Shown here: in pieces, positions 1 to 7,438 of the stretch | Layout: every line of letters begins with the position of its first letter | How positions within the stretch are numbered: the stretch's first letter is position 1 | Notes under the pieces: generated by a model | What the model was told of the DNA's origin: nothing | What the model saw: the letters and a program-made list of their open reading frames with translations, nothing else | Databases searched by the model: none | Assembly: GCA_947259975.1 (NCBI GenBank) | Contig: CAMYOD010000074.1 | Span: 1-64,000 of the forward strand | DNA length: 64,000 nucleotides | From: an uncultured Gammaproteobacteria bacterium | GTDB lineage: Bacteria; Pseudomonadota; Gammaproteobacteria; HyVt-429 | Reading direction: 5' to 3' | Made by a program: the position numbers and the translations under genes

Positions 1-79
1 AGAATAGTTGTCCGAATAGACTCCCCGATAGTGCCGAAAAAATTACATAGCCACGAGCAATAAGCATCAGCGCCTTCAT
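1..79 (-). CDS. partial cassette-type ORF, hydrophobic N-terminus
   Basis: An open frame runs off the left window edge. It begins at ATG 79-77 or, more likely, ATG 67-65, and the visible residues after the second start (MLIARGYVIFSALSGSLF) are hydrophobic, like a signal peptide or membrane segment. AAGGAG at 86-81 and AAGG at 76-73 are possible ribosome binding sites. The start lies about 13 to 25 bases after the GTTAGAC end of an attC-like site, the usual layout of an integron gene cassette. Only about 22 to 26 codons are visible, so no function can be given. Confidence 0.4.
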   Translation of the reverse strand, partial: MKALMLIARGYVIFSALSGSLFGQLF

Positions 80-91
80 TCTCCTTCAGCC

Positions 92-161
92 GTCTAACTA
101 TAAGTAGGGAGCCTAAAAGCGCCCTTTGCAACGGAGCTTTTAGGCGTAAATGGGGTTAGTG
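92..161 (-). repeat. attC-like site (integron cassette recombination site)
   Basis: Read on the minus strand this 70-bp element opens with CACTAAC and closes with GTTAGAC. The latter fits the R' simple-site consensus GTTRRRY; the former is a relaxed R''. Between them lies a perfect 10-bp inverted repeat, GCCTAAAAGC and GCTTTTAGGC (136-145 and 111-120), around a 15-nt loop. Length, terminal core sites and the imperfect palindrome are what attC sites of chromosomal integrons look like. No integrase gene is in the window. Confidence 0.5.
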
Positions 162-180
162 GGATGATATAAATCAAAAC

Positions 181-232
181 GTTAACCTCCAAATACGGAG
201 CCTAAAAGGATTTGCAAAGGGAGCTTTCCGCC
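181..232 (-). repeat. degenerate second copy of the attC-like element
   Basis: The stretch repeats the core of the 92-161 element on the same strand: AAAGCTCC, TTGCAAA, CTTTTAGGCTCC and a closing GTTAAC are shared in order, but one stem arm is degraded. It overlaps the last codons of the ORF at 182-436, as often happens where a cassette ORF ends in its own attC. Two related sites about 90 bp apart would bound a very short cassette or mark a deletion between sites. Confidence 0.4.
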
Positions 233-436
233 GTCGTCGATGGATATCGCATTCGCGGCATTCCTGAAGGTCCGGGGCCAAGCGTTCGTTGTCATTTCTA
301 TCCATGAACCATCCTTGCTGGGAAACGCAGAAGAAGTATAACCCAGTTGTTCTCGCGAATGTCTACCGCCGGTTAGTTGGACTAAGGCGCGACCACTAAA
401 GTCCGCTTTGGGTCGAAAGCGGACGCGATACGCCAA
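182..436 (-). CDS. hypothetical ORF, doubtful
   Basis: An 84-codon frame with only a TTG start (436-434). It is in frame with, and immediately downstream of, the TAG stop of the RND gene, has no Shine-Dalgarno sequence, and runs through the terminator-like hairpin at 401-424. Its C-terminal residues (LPLQILLGSVFGG) are encoded inside the degenerate attC-like repeat. An internal ATG at 295 would give a 37-residue product. I recognise no domain. It may be a remnant cassette ORF or non-coding. Confidence 0.2.
   Translation of the reverse strand: MAYRVRFRPKADFSGRALVQLTGGRHSREQLGYTSSAFPSKDGSWIEMTTNAWPRTFRNAANAISIDDGGKLPLQILLGSVFGG
401..424 (-). terminator. hairpin after the RND transporter gene
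   Basis: GTCCGCTTT (401-409) and AAAGCGGAC (416-424) form a perfect 9-bp stem with a 6-nt loop, starting 16 bases past the stop codon at 440. On the minus strand it is followed only by TTTAG, so the U-tract is weak. It may act as a terminator or be a dispersed palindromic repeat. Confidence 0.45.
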
Positions 437-439
437 GTG

Positions 440-2800
440 CTATTTGCGCAGCTGTTGCAGTGGCAGCAGCCAGCGCGCCAGCGCCGGCAACAACAGGATC
501 GCGCCGAACATGTTAACGATGAACATGAAAGTCAGCAGGATGCCCATGTCGGCCTGGAACTTCAACGGCGAGAAGATCCATGTGGCGACACCGATGGCCA
601 GTGTAATGCCCGTGAAGATGACACCATAGCCGGTGATACGAAGGGTGTTGCGATAGGCCTCCGAGATCGACATGCCGCCGCGGATCAGTTCCTGGAACCG
701 ACTATAGATATAGATGCCGTAGTCGACGCCGACCCCCACCCCTAACGCCACCACCGGCAGTGTGTTCACCTTGAGGCCGATCTCCAGCATGGTCATCAGG
801 GCATAGGCCAGCAGTGACACGAGGGCCAGCGGCAGCACGATACATAGCGTGGCCAGCACGGAGCGGAACGTCACCAGGCATAGCGCAATGATTGCGCTGA
901 ACACATACAACAGCATCGGGAACTGGGCCGCTTTTACCGCTTCGTTGGTGGCCGCCATGACGCCGACGTTGCTGCTGGCAAGCAAGAAGTCAACGTGGCC
1001 GGCGCCATTCTCCCGTGCGAAGGCCTTCACTTCCCGCACAATATGTTCGATGGTCTCCGCCTTATGATCGCTGGTGAACATATACACCGGCATGGCACTG
1101 CAATCGTCGTTGAGCAAACCGCTGTTGGTCTTTACGGGTGAGGTTGCCTGTACCAGCACCTGGGGGTTGCGTGGGAGCACGCGCCACTTGAGACTGCCTT
1201 CGTTCCAGCCGGAGTTAATTATCTTTGCCACCGAGGGCAGACTGACAATGGACTGCACCCCGGGAACGTTTTCCATGTGCCAGACGAAGCGGTCGATGGA
1301 TTCCATGACGTCGTAGTCGATGCAGCCTTCCGGCTTCGATTCGGTGATAACCGAGAGGACGTCAACACCGATGGAAAAGCGCTCGCTGATGACTTCGCTG
1401 TCGATGTTGTAGCGGGAGTCCGCACGCAGTTCCGGTACGCCGCGATGCAGGTCACCAATCTTTACATCGGTGCCCTTCCATAGCCCGAAAACCGCGAGGC
1501 CGGCGGCGATCAACAGTACTACGCCGGCGGGACCGCGTTCTGCGACACGGGAGATCGAGCGCCATAATGGCGCCATGCGGTTTGCGCGCTCTTGCAATCG
1601 TCGGTGGTAGCGGTCATCGAGCGTCACGTAGGAGATGAGGACCGGCAGCAGCACCAGGTTGGTGAGTATGATGACGGCGACGCCGATACTGGCGGTGATG
1701 GCCATCTCCTGGATGATGCCGATCTCGATCAGCAGGATGGTGATAAAGCCGATGGTGTCGCTCGCCAGCGCGACGCCGCCCGGAATCAGGAGTCGCCGAA
1801 AACTGGCGCGTGCCGCATCCAGGCTGTCGTAGCCCTGATAGATTTCCGCGCGCATGGCACCGACCATTTGCACGCCGTGGCTGACGCCGATGGCGAATAC
1901 CAGAAACGGCACCAGGATCGACATCGGGTCGATGCCATAGCCCAGCAAGGGTAGCAGCCCCAGTTGCCAGATCACCGCGACCAGCGAACAGCCCAGGGGG
2001 ATGATCGTCAGTCGAATCGACTGGGTGTAGTAGTAAACCAGCACCGCGGTGATAAGAAACGCGATCAAGAAGAAAAATACCACACGCTTGGCACCCGCAG
2101 TGATATCGCCAATTACTTTGGCGAAGCCGATGATATGTACGTCGAGACCCGTTATGGGCAGCTCGACGTCGACTTTTATGGACTTGCTGCGGTAGCGGTC
2201 GCGGATATTGCTTTCGAGCTTGTTAGCAACACCCACATAGTCCAGTTGTTCGCCAGTCTTGGGGTCAAACTCCAACAGCTGTGCGCTGATGATCGCGCCG
2301 GTAAAATCGTTGGCGACCAGACGCCCAACGACGCCCGCCTTGAGAATATTCTTGCGTACCTGCTCGAGGCCGTCCGGCGTCGGTTGAAAATCCGAGGGCA
2401 CCACATTGCCGCCGGCGATGCCGTCCTCGACCACTTCCGTGAACCGCACATTCGGCGTGAACAAGGACGTCACCCGGCTGCGATCTACACCTGGCAGAAA
2501 AAAGATCTCGTCCGTAACGGCTTTCAGTGTCTCGAAAAACTCAGGCGTGAAGATGTCGCCCTGATCGACGGTGAGGGCGATTACAATGCGATTCGCGCCG
2601 CCGAACTGTTCCTGGTATTTCTGGTAGGTCTGCATGTACTCGTGCTTGAGCGGCAGGAGTTTCGCGAATCCGGCGTCGACACGCAGTTGGGTTGCCGAGA
2701 ACAGCATAAATCCAGTAAACAACACGAACAGCGCGATAATGAGCGGGCGCCGCGCAAAGATTTGTTTTTCGATCGTGTGAGTGAAGGTTGCGAGGGTCAT
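440..2800 (-). CDS. RND/MMPL-family transporter
   Basis: A 786-residue inner-membrane protein with the duplicated RND plan: one N-terminal TM segment (about residues 18-38), a large periplasmic loop, a five-to-six TM bundle (about 230-400), a second loop and a second bundle (about 615-780). The second bundle has GVGVGVDYGIYIYSRFQE, the TM4-type motif whose Asp relays protons in this family. Length fits MMPL-like exporters rather than roughly 1,040-residue drug pumps, and there is no adjacent membrane-fusion gene. It is last in a minus-strand run with DUF1302, DUF1329 and YCF48-like genes, a combination that recurs in gammaproteobacteria. Export or import of a lipid or hydrophobic compound is inferred. 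Confidence 0.85.
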   Translation of the reverse strand: MTLATFTHTIEKQIFARRPLIIALFVLFTGFMLFSATQLRVDAGFAKLLPLKHEYMQTYQKYQEQFGGANRIVIALTVDQGDIFTPEFFETLKAVTDEIFFLPGVDRSRVTSLFTPNVRFTEVVEDGIAGGNVVPSDFQPTPDGLEQVRKNILKAGVVGRLVANDFTGAIISAQLLEFDPKTGEQLDYVGVANKLESNIRDRYRSKSIKVDVELPITGLDVHIIGFAKVIGDITAGAKRVVFFFLIAFLITAVLVYYYTQSIRLTIIPLGCSLVAVIWQLGLLPLLGYGIDPMSILVPFLVFAIGVSHGVQMVGAMRAEIYQGYDSLDAARASFRRLLIPGGVALASDTIGFITILLIEIGIIQEMAITASIGVAVIILTNLVLLPVLISYVTLDDRYHRRLQERANRMAPLWRSISRVAERGPAGVVLLIAAGLAVFGLWKGTDVKIGDLHRGVPELRADSRYNIDSEVISERFSIGVDVLSVITESKPEGCIDYDVMESIDRFVWHMENVPGVQSIVSLPSVAKIINSGWNEGSLKWRVLPRNPQVLVQATSPVKTNSGLLNDDCSAMPVYMFTSDHKAETIEHIVREVKAFARENGAGHVDFLLASSNVGVMAATNEAVKAAQFPMLLYVFSAIIALCLVTFRSVLATLCIVLPLALVSLLAYALMTMLEIGLKVNTLPVVALGVGVGVDYGIYIYSRFQELIRGGMSISEAYRNTLRITGYGVIFTGITLAIGVATWIFSPLKFQADMGILLTFMFIVNMFGAILLLPALARWLLPLQQLRK

Positions 2801-2817
2801 GGTGATGACAGCCCGAT

Positions 2818-3855
2818 TTACTGCGCTCGCGGCACGCCGGGTGACCCCAGACGCAGTGATTTCAGCCCGGCCTCACCCAGTATAATCAGCCGATTGTCGT
2901 TCGCCGGCAAAAGCGCAGAGATCCCCTTACGATCCGCCTGTTGCCTTAACTCAAATGATTGGCCAGCATCCCGGCTTACCAACAAGGCGCCCGCCAGCCC
3001 GGCGATCAGTACCTGATCATCGGCCAGTGTGAGTCCGCTCGACAACAGGGCCTGGGTTCCAGTCGTTATGGGTTGCCAGGTTCGTCCCGCATCGACGGAA
3101 CGGTACAGGTTGCCGCGCAGACCGAACACCAGAATCGTATCTGCATAGGTAAGTGTGCCGAAGAAGGAACCCTTATAGGGCATGCTGATGGTCGACCAGG
3201 TGGCGCCGAAGTCTTCGGAACGGTATAGCTGCCCGGCCTCGGCGGCAATATATAAGCGACCGTTGCCGGCATGATGGATGTGATTCAGGTGGTAATCATC
3301 TTCCTCGTTGACGCGACCGTGTTCCCAGCTTTGTCCACCGTCGACGGTACGCAATAACGTGCCGTAGGCGCCCACGGCAATGCCGTTTTTCGCATCGCGA
3401 AACCAGACGTCCAGTAACGGGGCTTCCTCCTCAGGGGCAAGGCGAGTGCGCTGCCAGTTCTCGCCGCCATCGACCGTGCGCAGAACCAAACCGTCGTGGC
3501 CGACAATCCAGCCGTGGGTACGATCGTGAAAGTACACCGCATTGAGAGTGGCGCTTGTGGGGACGACGATCTGCCGCCAGTTGTGTCCGTCATCGTCGGA
3601 TAGTAGTACGTGCCCCCGCTCGCCGACGGCCACCTTATAGGTTCCTAACGAAGCACCGTCGAGCAGCAGGGAATAGGGTGCGCGCGGCTGGATCACGGAC
3701 TGCTCGCTTTCGCTGGCGTGGCCGAGACCGACACATAAGGTCGCAAGCGCCGTCAAAACCAGAGCGGCAAAGCAAGATGGGCGTCCACGTCGCGTTTGCA
3801 CAGATGAATGTTGCTTGGCCCACAGGCTGATCGCCCGAAAACGGATTCGCCGCAT
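2818..3855 (-). CDS. YCF48-like beta-propeller protein
   Basis: About 345 residues from the ATG at 3855. The frame stays open to a TTG at 3930, but that lies in a hairpin. Residues about 25-45 form a signal peptide (FAALVLTALATLCVGLGHAS). At least five blades carry the Asp-box pattern SxDxGxxW: RTVDGGENW, RTVDGGQSW, RSEDFGATW, RSVDAGRTW, SRDAGQSF. This is the YCF48/photosystem-assembly-like family, which outside phototrophs is often found beside DUF1302, DUF1329 and RND genes. It probably acts in the periplasm as an assembly or scaffold factor. The stop lies 17 bp before the RND start, so the two are co-transcribed. Confidence 0.8.
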   Translation of the reverse strand: MRRIRFRAISLWAKQHSSVQTRRGRPSCFAALVLTALATLCVGLGHASESEQSVIQPRAPYSLLLDGASLGTYKVAVGERGHVLLSDDDGHNWRQIVVPTSATLNAVYFHDRTHGWIVGHDGLVLRTVDGGENWQRTRLAPEEEAPLLDVWFRDAKNGIAVGAYGTLLRTVDGGQSWEHGRVNEEDDYHLNHIHHAGNGRLYIAAEAGQLYRSEDFGATWSTISMPYKGSFFGTLTYADTILVFGLRGNLYRSVDAGRTWQPITTGTQALLSSGLTLADDQVLIAGLAGALLVSRDAGQSFELRQQADRKGISALLPANDNRLIILGEAGLKSLRLGSPGVPRAQ

Positions 3856-3928
3856 ATGTGTAATTAGGGTTCCGTGTTCGCCGAACCTCACATCATACCG
3901 ATGAGGAGATTGCGACCGCAAATGCAAC

Positions 3929-3952
3929 AACCGGGTCGATGTCGACCCGGTT
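3929..3952. terminator. perfect hairpin between the DUF1329 and YCF48-like genes
   Basis: AACCGGGTCGA (3929-3939) and TCGACCCGGTT (3942-3952) are perfectly complementary with a 2-nt spacer. On the minus strand it sits 30 bp after the DUF1329 stop. No U-tract follows, so it could be a weak terminator, an mRNA-stabilising stem or an operator. It argues against starting the downstream gene at TTG 3930. Confidence 0.4.
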
Positions 3953-3982
3953 GGTTACTGATGCCGTCTAAAACAGCTGAAT

Positions 3983-5341
3983 CTAACGTCGACCCTCGCG
4001 TCGTAGTGCCGCAACCGAGAAGTCATCGAGTTTATATCTGACGTCGAAGTCGTACATCTTGTCTTCATTGTTCAGGCCGAGCGCAAGATATCTGCCCGAT
4101 TGCAGATCGTAATGCGATTCCACTGTGTACCAATAGCTGGGGACGTCGTAGTAGTTGATGGCGTGGCCCTCGGAGACGCGCCAGATTTGATCCCGGTTGT
4201 CATACTGATCGATGGCCACGATCTGCCAGGAATCCTCATCTATATAAAAGGTGCGCCGCTTGTAGATGTGCCGGGTGCCGTCCTTCAGGGTGCCGTCTAC
4301 GATCCAAACGCGATGCAGTTCATAACGCAGGTGTTCCGGATTCAGATGGAACGGTTTGATGATGTCTTTGTATTTGAGTTGGTCGCTGTGCAACTTATAG
4401 GAGTTGTAAGGAACGTACATCTCTTTCTTACCGACCAGCTTCCAATCGTAACGCTCCGGACTGCCATTGAACATGTCCAGGCTGTCGCTGGTCTGCAGAC
4501 CGTCGGCGCCTTCCTTGGGGTTGTCGAAGGCCACGTTGGGCGCCCGCCGAACGCGGCGTTGGCCCGGGTTGTAGATCCATGCCTTACGATGTTCCTTGGC
4601 CTGATCCAGGGTCTCGTGAACCATTACGATCTGACCGGCCTGGCGCGGCGGGGCGAGGATCTTCTGCTGGAAGCGCACGATGACGTTATTCAGGCCTCCT
4701 TCGGTCGCGCCCTCCTGACTGTAGTCAAAATAGGCCTTTTCATTGAACCGCACCATGGTGTAATCGCCGCTGCGGGTGACCGGTGCCAGGCCGAAATAGC
4801 GGTCCACGGCGTTGCCCCGCCAACGCAGGATGTGGTTCCAAACCACCTCCACGCCGCTCTTGGGTGTCGGGAACGGTACGCCGTTGATGCAGCCGGTGAC
4901 GCCGTTGCCACCGTCGGTGAGGTTGGCGGTTGTGGCGCAGCTCTTGGTGGCGTCGTAGATTCGCTGCGGTGCCGACGCGGTGCGGTGACTCGGGTAGACA
5001 TTCATTTTGAACGTGTCATAGGTCTTGAGCAGCGCCTTGTAACCCGCGGTGAGCTTGTCCGCATACTGGTCCATATTGGCGGTACTGATCGTAAACAGTG
5101 GTTTCTCTCCGCTAAATGGGTCCGCGTGGTGGTCGCCCGGGTTGTAACCGGCGGGCGGGGCCGTGATACCGCCGTCCCACGCGGGGATGCTGCCGTCCGC
5201 GTTAGCGGCCCTGGTGGCACCTAAAGGCGTGAGATCGTTGCCCAGGCGCGCGGCCTCATCGGCGGAAACGGCCGCGAACAACGGCGTGGTGGTGCAGCCG
5301 AGAATAAACACGCTTGCTGCAGTCAGAATTTTGCGTTGCAT
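3983..5341 (-). CDS. DUF1329 outer-membrane lipoprotein-sorting-like protein
   Basis: 452 residues with an N-terminal signal peptide (about 1-23, ending TTPLFAAV). The sequence has the family features: an early GxLTPLGATRAANADGSIPAW segment, then a LolA-like half with PSHRTASAPQRIYD, WNHILRWRGNAVDRYF and repeated aromatic strands such as KRRTFYIDEDSWQIVAIDQYD. DUF1329 proteins are periplasmic and resemble LolA/LolB carriers; no ligand is proven. It follows DUF1302 by 17 bp, the usual pairing. A role in carrying a lipid or hydrophobic substrate between the RND protein and the outer-membrane DUF1302 protein is inferred. Confidence 0.85.
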   Translation of the reverse strand: MQRKILTAASVFILGCTTTPLFAAVSADEAARLGNDLTPLGATRAANADGSIPAWDGGITAPPAGYNPGDHHADPFSGEKPLFTISTANMDQYADKLTAGYKALLKTYDTFKMNVYPSHRTASAPQRIYDATKSCATTANLTDGGNGVTGCINGVPFPTPKSGVEVVWNHILRWRGNAVDRYFGLAPVTRSGDYTMVRFNEKAYFDYSQEGATEGGLNNVIVRFQQKILAPPRQAGQIVMVHETLDQAKEHRKAWIYNPGQRRVRRAPNVAFDNPKEGADGLQTSDSLDMFNGSPERYDWKLVGKKEMYVPYNSYKLHSDQLKYKDIIKPFHLNPEHLRYELHRVWIVDGTLKDGTRHIYKRRTFYIDEDSWQIVAIDQYDNRDQIWRVSEGHAINYYDVPSYWYTVESHYDLQSGRYLALGLNNEDKMYDFDVRYKLDDFSVAALRREGRR

Positions 5342-5358
5342 ATCGAAATCTCCTCGGC

Positions 5359-7215
5359 TCAGAAAAAGAACTTCACGCTTGCGGCGAAAAAGTCACGATC
5401 ATTGATGAGGTTGTAACGGCCGGCGCCGCTAAAACTCGTATAGCTGACATCGGTCTGCCATTTTTTCTGATAGGAACCGCCGAGACCGACGGTAAGCGCG
5501 CGACGCCCTTCGAGAAACGGTCCGCCGGGTCCCGGGGTAATACCGGAAACATCATGCTGCCAGGCGATGCGCGGCAACAGATTCCAGGCGCCGATGGCAT
5601 TGTTGTACTGTAAACGCGCCAGCAGACGATAGCCCCAGGAGCTGGAATCGGGGAAATGGTCACTGCTCTCCACCACGCCGGCGGCGAGACCGGTCTGGCC
5701 CGGCGCGAGGATGGGGTTGCCGCTCGCGTAGGTGCCCGGCCCCTCGAAGCGCAATAAATCCTTGTCCGGCAGATCGTGCACATAGGTTACACCCGCTTCA
5801 CCGACGAAGACCGCCTGGTCGGCGCCGAGGAACTGGGGCACCGTGTGCGTCGCGGTGGCCTGCACCTGGGTGACATCGAGCCGGCGGAAGCCGGGTACGT
5901 CTTCGTCGAGCCCGAAGGCCCCGACCTGATTGAAGGCACGCAGACCCGCCAGCGCGGCGCTGAAGTCGCCGCCGCCGCCGAGAGTGGCGAACAGCAGTTC
6001 CACGTCATCGACCTGCAGCGGCACGTCCTGGCGATGAGAGATCTCACCCTGAACGGCGGTATCGCCTACCGTGGTGTTGAAGCTTGCGCCGAACAACTCG
6101 ATGTCCTCCGGATAACTGACGAAGTAGCCGCCACTGCCGGCGAAATTACCGCTCAAAAGGCCGGGCAGGGTGCCGCTGTGGCCGTTAATGATGGGCAGGC
6201 GGCTGTGATAATTCATGTAATAGAAACCAAACTCGGTATCGTTGAGGTTCGGTGCGAAGACGCGAAACGCGATGCCGTGTTGGCCGCTGTCGTCCGCTTC
6301 CCGGTCCGGCAGGCGCGGTACCGCAGTGCCGGCGAGTGCCGGCACGGCCGCCTGCAACGCGGGGTTGGGGAGATAGGTTGTTCCGCCGGTCGGCAGCGGC
6401 ACCTCGACGTAGTCCGGCGCCTGGCCGAAGCCCAGCACGAGGAAGTTGCCGCCGTCGCTGGCAAAGTCGTTGGTGCTGAAGTAGGACCCCGAGGGATCGA
6501 TGCGGAAGGGTTCCCAATCCAGCTGATAGAACACCTCCAGCGACGTATTCTGGCTGGTGCCCAGGCTGGCGGAAAACATGGTTACCGGCAACAGGGCCTC
6601 ACGCAGTTCCGCGCCCGGTGTGCGAATTGCGGCCACGTCGATCGGGTTGATGGTATTGATGCTGTTACCGATAAAGGTGCTCTCGCCCCAACTCAACACC
6701 TGGTCGCCGAGGCGGATCTCCGCGGGGCGTCCGCCCAGGTCAAAGGCGCTCCACAAATAGGCATCGAGAATCTCACCGCGGCGGCCGACGAGGTCCACGG
6801 CGTCATCGGTCAGATCGATGCGGTCGGTGTCGCCGTTGGCGTTTTTGAAATCGTGAAATGCCGTGCCGCGCACAAAAACGCCCCAGCTGTCCTGGTAATT
6901 CAGCTCCAGTTCACTGGTGATCTTGACCGTGCTGCTGATAATGCCCTTGTTGTTGTAATTGAGATTGGCATCGTCGCCGTTTACGGAAAACGCGCTGCCG
7001 CCGTTGGCGATGCCGATGAGCCGTTGATCCGGGTTTTCGGTACGGCTGGTGAAGCCATAGGAAACCGTGTTATCGAGACTGCCGGACCAGCCCTTGTGGT
7101 CGAACTGGAATGCCAGGCTCGGCGCCGCGATCAGAGATAACAGGCTCGCCGCAACGATTTGGCGCGCGGTATGCCCTCGTCCATAGGCGTGCCGTTGAAC
7201 GTTTTTGCTTCTCAT
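5359..7215 (-). CDS. DUF1302 outer-membrane protein
   Basis: 618 residues. After a signal peptide (about 18-36, SLLSLIAAPSLAFQF) the protein shows alternating amphipathic strands with frequent aromatics and ends in VKFFF, a C-terminal Phe typical of outer-membrane barrels. The segment around 125-170 (RGEILDAYLWSAFDLG, then EIRLGDQVLSWGESTF) is the DUF1302 signature. The family is always found with DUF1329 and probably forms a barrel for hydrophobic compounds. It is first of the four envelope genes, with 223 bp upstream holding a 14-bp palindrome and a TATAAT hexamer. Confidence 0.85.
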   Translation of the reverse strand: MRSKNVQRHAYGRGHTARQIVAASLLSLIAAPSLAFQFDHKGWSGSLDNTVSYGFTSRTENPDQRLIGIANGGSAFSVNGDDANLNYNNKGIISSTVKITSELELNYQDSWGVFVRGTAFHDFKNANGDTDRIDLTDDAVDLVGRRGEILDAYLWSAFDLGGRPAEIRLGDQVLSWGESTFIGNSINTINPIDVAAIRTPGAELREALLPVTMFSASLGTSQNTSLEVFYQLDWEPFRIDPSGSYFSTNDFASDGGNFLVLGFGQAPDYVEVPLPTGGTTYLPNPALQAAVPALAGTAVPRLPDREADDSGQHGIAFRVFAPNLNDTEFGFYYMNYHSRLPIINGHSGTLPGLLSGNFAGSGGYFVSYPEDIELFGASFNTTVGDTAVQGEISHRQDVPLQVDDVELLFATLGGGGDFSAALAGLRAFNQVGAFGLDEDVPGFRRLDVTQVQATATHTVPQFLGADQAVFVGEAGVTYVHDLPDKDLLRFEGPGTYASGNPILAPGQTGLAAGVVESSDHFPDSSSWGYRLLARLQYNNAIGAWNLLPRIAWQHDVSGITPGPGGPFLEGRRALTVGLGGSYQKKWQTDVSYTSFSGAGRYNLINDRDFFAASVKFFF

Positions 7216-7291
7216 GCCTCCTCCTTTACGAACCGCCGGATCTGGTTACGCGTTTTTGTGAATGGCGTGGCGTACCGGGTGAGTGACTATT

Positions 7292-7297
7292 ATTATA
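7292..7297 (-). promoter_or_regulatory. candidate -10 box upstream of DUF1302
   Basis: TATAAT on the minus strand, 77 bp before the DUF1302 start codon. The hexamer 17 bp upstream (ACTGGA) is a poor -35 match, which would fit an activator-dependent promoter. This is position and motif only. Confidence 0.3.
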
Positions 7298-7331
7298 AGT
7301 TCGCGCCGGCAATTTCCAGTCTTTCGCGCAG

Positions 7332-7345
7332 TTTGACGCGTCAAA
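7332..7345. promoter_or_regulatory. 14-bp perfect palindrome, candidate operator
   Basis: TTTGACGCGTCAAA lies between fadE and the DUF1302 gene, about 35 bp upstream of the candidate -10 box. A perfect palindrome of this size in an intergenic region next to acyl-CoA and envelope genes suggests a dimeric repressor or activator site. I do not recognise the regulator. Confidence 0.35.
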
Positions 7346-7438
7346 ATGGCCGATTTTCCCTTTGTGGCGCCGGCAATCGCTCGAATCTGTCTCAAATTAC
7401 CGTCCCGGCCGAAGGAAATCGATGTTGTAGAGCGGCCG

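Noticed and set aside
1964-5224. Long plus-strand frames opposite the RND, YCF48 and DUF1329 genes
   Set aside because: Antisense shadows; the minus-strand products have recognisable families and signal peptides.
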